Below are positions 61,055 through 64,000 of a DNA stretch of 64,000 nucleotides, piece by piece (position 1 is the first letter of the stretch; each line of letters opens with the position of its first letter). The notes beneath the pieces were generated by a model. The model ran no database searches. It saw only the letters and a list, made by a program, of their open reading frames with translations, and had not been told where the DNA came from. Position numbers and translations under genes: made by a program. The DNA comes from Pseudobdellovibrionaceae bacterium (GTDB lineage: Bacteria > Bdellovibrionota > Bdellovibrionia > Bdellovibrionales > Bdellovibrionaceae), in NCBI GenBank assembly GCA_030158485.1, contig JAOASS010000016.1, positions 171,398 through 235,397 on the forward strand. Direction: 5' to 3'.

Positions 61055-61139
61055 TGGTGCCCAGTGAGGGACTTGAACCCCCACGCCGTTAAGCACCAGA
61101 TTCTAAGCCTGGCGTGGCTACCAATTACACCAACTGGGC
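61055..61139 (-). tRNA. tRNA-Leu, anticodon UAG
   Basis: Read on the minus strand: acceptor GCCCAGT pairs with ACTGGGC, D-arm GTG...CAC, anticodon stem CCAGG/TCTGG with loop CTTAGAA (anticodon TAG at 61105-61103), a long variable arm as in leucine tRNAs, T-arm GGGGG/CCCTC with TTCAAGT loop, and an encoded CCA end. It reads CUA (and other CUN) codons. Confidence 0.95.
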
Positions 61140-61201
61140 ACTTCGGAAAACTTGAAATCAGAAACTACGTTAACAATTAGCGACCTGTCAAGATGTGCAT
61201 A

Positions 61202-61227
61202 AGCCCCACACGTGTCGAGGGGGCTTC
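61202..61227 (-). terminator. Hairpin after gcvH
   Basis: AAGCCCC (61202-61208) pairs with GGGGCTT (61221-61227), a 7-bp GC-rich stem four bases after the gcvH stop, with a 12-base loop. No T-run follows on the minus strand, so termination may be partial or act through Rho. Confidence 0.5.
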
Positions 61228-61230
61228 ATG

Positions 61231-61620
61231 CTATTTATCGGCGATCAGTTTTTTATAATCAGGAGCTCTCATGAGGTTGGCGAGTTCTTTTTCGCTGTCC
61301 ATTTCAATTCGAACAAGCCAGCCTTCATTTATAGGATCGTCATTTAATGAAGAAGGATCGTCCATAAGAGTCGTGTTAACTTCAATCACTGTTCCAGATA
61401 CTGGAGAGTAAAGATCACTTACGGCTTTTACGCTTTCGATCACACCAAAAGTTGTTCCCTGAGTTACTTTCTGTCCTTCTTCAGGTAGATCGCAATAGAC
61501 AACTTCGCCCAGTTGGTCTTGTGCAAATTCAGTGATACCAACAGTCACGATGTTTTCATCGACTTGGGCCCATTCGTGTTCTTTTGTGTAGTAATAATCT
61601 TCAGGAATATGAAAAGCCAT
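61231..61620 (-). CDS. gcvH: GcvH: lipoyl carrier protein of glycine cleavage
   Basis: 129 residues, normal length. YTKEHEWAQVDENIVTVGIT, QLGEVVYCDLPEEG and GVIESVKAVSDLYSPVSG, with the lipoylated Lys in ESVKAVSD, are diagnostic. AAGGAG precedes the ATG. It carries the aminomethyl group between GcvP and GcvT. gcvT lies 31 bases upstream, and no gcvP follows here. Confidence 0.97.
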   Translation of the reverse strand: MAFHIPEDYYYTKEHEWAQVDENIVTVGITEFAQDQLGEVVYCDLPEEGQKVTQGTTFGVIESVKAVSDLYSPVSGTVIEVNTTLMDDPSSLNDDPINEGWLVRIEMDSEKELANLMRAPDYKKLIADK

Positions 61621-61651
61621 TTCGGGAGCTCCTTATTTTTTCAGAACCTTG

Positions 61652-62734
61652 TTATTTCGCGATAAAGGGAGTTTTGCAAGTAGAGGCTTTTGTTTTTTTA
61701 CCGCGAATATCAACGTAAAAAAAACTTCCAACTTGCGAAAATTCAGGTCGAACATAGCCAATTCCGATGGGTTCGTCTAGCGTAGGCGAGTGAGTGCCGC
61801 TAGTGACAATGCCTATTTCTTGGTCATTTTCGTCATGAAGAGTGTAGCCTTGGCGTGGAATTCCGCGGTCGATCATTTTGAAACCGATAAGGCTTCGCGT
61901 CAATCCTGTTTCTTTTACTTTCGTGATGATGTCTTTCGCTAAAAAGTCTTTTGCTTGAGGTTTGATGGCCCAACCCAATGAAGCTTCATAAGGGTTTGTT
62001 GTATCGTCAATTTCATGTCCGTAGAGAGACATTTTCATTTCGGTTCGCAAAGAGTCTCTGGCGCCTAAGCCGATCGGCTTGACTCCAAAGTCCTGGCCAG
62101 TTTGAAGAAGAGTTTTCCAAAGATCTGAAGCCCCTTTATTTTCGATAAAGATTTCTCCGCCTTTTTCGCCTGTGTAGCCAGTTGTTGCAAATATAACTGA
62201 ATGACCATTCCAATTTAACTTTTTTAAACTAAAAGATTTCATTGAGGCTGAGTTGATTTTTAAAACCGAATCTAACAACGCAAACGCTTTGGGTCCCTGC
62301 ACGGCAATTTGGGCCCAATAAAGGCTTTCATTAACGAGTTCGGCCCCTTTGTTATTTTCTTGAAAGTGTTTCCAGTCTTTTTCGACATTGGCGGCGTTCA
62401 CACAAACTAAGTAGTCTTCATTTTTTTTAAGGCAGTAGACGATAATATCGTCTACCAATCCGCCGCAGGAATTAGGGAGCAGTGAATACTGCGCCTGATC
62501 TTCTTCTAAAGCAGCAATGTTGTTGGTTGTCAGCCACTGAAGAGTTTCGAGAGCGCGAGGGCCTTTGAGTCTGAATTCGCCCATGTGGCTGACGTCAAAA
62601 AGTCCAACATGATTTCTAACAGTCAAATGTTCATCTTTTAAATTCGAATACTGAATAGGCATTTGCCATCCAGCAAATTCAACCATGCGGGCACCTAATT
62701 GAATATGATCTTCATACAACGGAGTTTTTTTCAT
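61652..62734 (-). CDS. gcvT: GcvT: aminomethyltransferase of glycine cleavage
   Basis: 360 residues. EFAGWQMPIQYSNLKDEHL, HVGLFDVSHMGEFRLKG, YTGEKGGEIFIE, GLGARDSLRTEMKMSLYGHE and GIVTSGTHSPTL are the standard motifs, with the Asp in LFDVSHMGE region and Arg in ARDSLR for folate. It forms methylene-tetrahydrofolate, which links to FolD and ThyA. Confidence 0.97.
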   Translation of the reverse strand: MKKTPLYEDHIQLGARMVEFAGWQMPIQYSNLKDEHLTVRNHVGLFDVSHMGEFRLKGPRALETLQWLTTNNIAALEEDQAQYSLLPNSCGGLVDDIIVYCLKKNEDYLVCVNAANVEKDWKHFQENNKGAELVNESLYWAQIAVQGPKAFALLDSVLKINSASMKSFSLKKLNWNGHSVIFATTGYTGEKGGEIFIENKGASDLWKTLLQTGQDFGVKPIGLGARDSLRTEMKMSLYGHEIDDTTNPYEASLGWAIKPQAKDFLAKDIITKVKETGLTRSLIGFKMIDRGIPRQGYTLHDENDQEIGIVTSGTHSPTLDEPIGIGYVRPEFSQVGSFFYVDIRGKKTKASTCKTPFIAK

Positions 62735-62798
62735 CAGTATCTTGAATCAAGAAGCCGGCCTTCAGTCAAAGAAAATCAATACAACATTTTTATTTAAA

Positions 62799-63773
62799 TT
62801 AATCGTGTCGTCGAATTTTTAGAGACCGTAACTCGTTGGATTTTTTTTCAAATCCATCGACATAGATTCTGTCCCCTCGACTGAGTTCTGGGGCTTCTCC
62901 ATTTCGGAGCATCCAGGACAGGAATTCACGGTCTGAACCTCGGCAAATAAGTTGTCTGGTTTTGCCTTTTTCGTGAAGCGGGTCTCCTACAAGCCGAGAC
63001 CAAGTTTTAGCAATAGGAGGTGTTTTACGGGCTGCTAAATAGCTGAAAGTGAGAGTGTTATTTTTCATAGGCAAATATTTTTCCATGTTTTCAAACCAAG
63101 AAGGTTTTTCAATCAACACCCGATCGTGACACCAGTCCGTTTTGGACTGAGAAAGTAAAGGGCAAGCTAACTGATGAGGGCAGGGCGCCCAAATAAAATA
63201 ATTTTTTTCAATCAGTTGCTGACGTAGTTCTAGCAGCTTGCGGCCGTCTTGCTGTGTTGAAGGTTCAATAATCAGAAGGGCTTCCGATTCAAAAATCCAA
63301 TCGGGTAAGCTTTCAAGCTCTGTTAAAGAGTAAGAAAAAACTGTTAAACTATGGGGACCGACTTGGGGTTTTTCAATCCAATGAAAGTTTGGGAAAAATC
63401 TTTGAGGGATTGATGACCGTTCAAAAAGTTGAGGCTTAGGAAACTGATCCTGAAGGGCCCAACTAGCAGTGCCAACTCCGGCCCCGTAATCCAGCATATA
63501 TTTTAGATTTTGAAAAAAATTTTGATTGATTAATTCAGACTTAATTTTAAGTAGTCGCAAAGTATTAAGTGGCCAAAAATAGACTAACCCTGCTCTTTGG
63601 GCCCATTCCTTTTCCCAGGGAGTCGGACTGTCGGGGTTATGGATATAAAAGTCTGAAAGCTGCAGAACGTCTTCGGCTAGACTTTTCGGCAGCTGGGACC
63701 ACTTCTTTTCAGCAAAAAGACGATTAACTTCTGATTCAATGTAGGTAGGAAAAGGAAAAATATTTTTTATCAT
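62799..63773 (-). CDS. Rsm22/METTL17-family protein with four candidate Fe-S cysteines
   Basis: 324 residues. A helical start leads to a Rossmann domain with MLDYGAGVGTASWALQD (SAM site, residues 93-109). Then APCPHQLACPLLSQSKTDWCHD gives C198, C204 and C215 (cited in part), and RQLICRG gives C277. This CPHxxxCP...WCH layout is typical of Rsm22, and mitochondrial members bind an iron-sulfur cluster with such cysteines and act in small-subunit ribosome assembly. In bacteria the role is little studied. Its first codon overlaps the start of the divergent cpaF-like gene (CATG, 63771-63774). Confidence 0.85.
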   Translation of the reverse strand: MIKNIFPFPTYIESEVNRLFAEKKWSQLPKSLAEDVLQLSDFYIHNPDSPTPWEKEWAQRAGLVYFWPLNTLRLLKIKSELINQNFFQNLKYMLDYGAGVGTASWALQDQFPKPQLFERSSIPQRFFPNFHWIEKPQVGPHSLTVFSYSLTELESLPDWIFESEALLIIEPSTQQDGRKLLELRQQLIEKNYFIWAPCPHQLACPLLSQSKTDWCHDRVLIEKPSWFENMEKYLPMKNNTLTFSYLAARKTPPIAKTWSRLVGDPLHEKGKTRQLICRGSDREFLSWMLRNGEAPELSRGDRIYVDGFEKKSNELRSLKIRRHD

Positions 63774-64000
63774 GAGGGTTGAAAAAACAACAAGACGAAA
63801 GATCAGTCAACAATTCCTTTATTATGCCGAAAAAACAGATATGAATCCGAATACAGGTGTAAGCCATACAGTCACAGATTGGAAAACGGAAGCGGGTCCG
63901 CTTCGAGTTCTTATCATGGATCCCCATGTTTCCGAAATCATGGTGAATAGTTGGGATCTTATATTCGTTGAAAAAAATGGCGTGATCGAAGAGTCTTCTA
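63772..64000 (+). CDS. cpaF: CpaF/TadA-like pilus ATPase, 3' end cut by the window
   Basis: 76 residues are visible. DPHVSEIMVNSWDLIFVEKNG matches the N-terminal signature of CpaF-type secretion ATPases (vSEImvNg-IyVErnG, partly quoted). The Walker box lies outside. CpaF powers Tad/Flp pilus assembly or retraction, which fits the Flp/TadE-like genes at 1960-4690, although these lie 59 kb away. The chosen ATG (63772) overlaps the start of the divergent gene; an ATG at 63841 is an alternative. Confidence 0.75.
   Translation, partial: MRVEKTTRRKISQQFLYYAEKTDMNPNTGVSHTVTDWKTEAGPLRVLIMDPHVSEIMVNSWDLIFVEKNGVIEESS

Noticed and set aside
60335-61139. Genomic island anchored at tRNA-Leu
   Set aside because: No integrase, no duplicated tRNA end and no change in base composition visible; only the HEPN/MNT pair is reported.

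Overview
The window is AT-rich chromosomal DNA from a Gram-negative, flagellated bacterium. The gene set fits the Bdellovibrio group (Bdellovibrionota): motA/motB, Tad/Flp-type pilus genes, many short exported or lipid-anchored proteins without clear relatives, PilZ proteins, RDD and TorF-type membrane proteins, and a complete murein-synthesis set. That assignment is an inference from gene content. No 16S rRNA or other decisive marker is present.

Layout. 1-1963: the end of a glycine-rich protein, then a short amidohydrolase. 1960-4690 (minus strand): a tightly overlapping Flp/TadE-like minor pilin cluster. 4813-5283: a Lys/Ala-rich protein with its own terminator. 5409-9580: folD, a Rieske oxygenase, a phytase-like exported protein and an RlmI-type rRNA methyltransferase, joined by overlapping start and stop codons. 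9577-15476: membrane and exported unknowns, rfaE2, an RDD protein, rsmE and prmA. 15652-18119: an RsuA/RluB pseudouridine synthase and dsbD. 18236-20025: motA-motB behind a sigma-28-like promoter. 20029-25646: a thioredoxin-TPR protein, a TorF-type outer membrane protein, an exonuclease with a WYL-like tail, lspA fused to a HAMP module, and dacB. 25631-28469: a TetR regulator, a 459-base gene-free region, an M14 carboxypeptidase and a small PilZ protein. 28519-33212: folA-thyA, a pirin, a phosphoesterase, hpt and a zinc-ribbon membrane protein.

33272-47712 is the division and cell-wall (dcw) cluster: rsmH, ftsL, ftsI (with a PASTA domain), murE, murF, mraY, murD, ftsW, murG, murC and murB. 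Together these make the lipid-linked murein precursor (murE to murG) and the septal synthase pair FtsW/FtsI. It is interrupted by an antisense esterase and a lipoprotein gene. It begins without mraZ and ends in a PilZ gene, with no ddl, ftsQ, ftsA or ftsZ in view.

47745-60282 holds a PilZ protein, a HEAT-like anchored protein, a secreted protein with a full metzincin zinc motif, several lipoproteins (one with a lysozyme-like region), a DEAD-box helicase with an Arg/Gly tail, an ABC1 kinase-like protein, an RlmM-like methyltransferase and a Gre-type factor. 60335-64000 holds a HEPN/MNT pair next to tRNA-Leu(UAG), gcvT-gcvH, an Rsm22-family protein with four candidate Fe-S cysteines, and the 5' end of a cpaF-like pilus ATPase cut by the window edge.

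The strongest leads are the LspA-HAMP fusion, the metzincin-like secreted protein, the MotB that lacks the usual peptidoglycan-binding signature, the bacterial Rsm22 cysteine set, the lysozyme-like lipoprotein, and the gene-free region beside tetR with operator-like repeats and a 13-bp-stem hairpin. No CRISPR array, insertion sequence, prophage or rRNA operon was seen.
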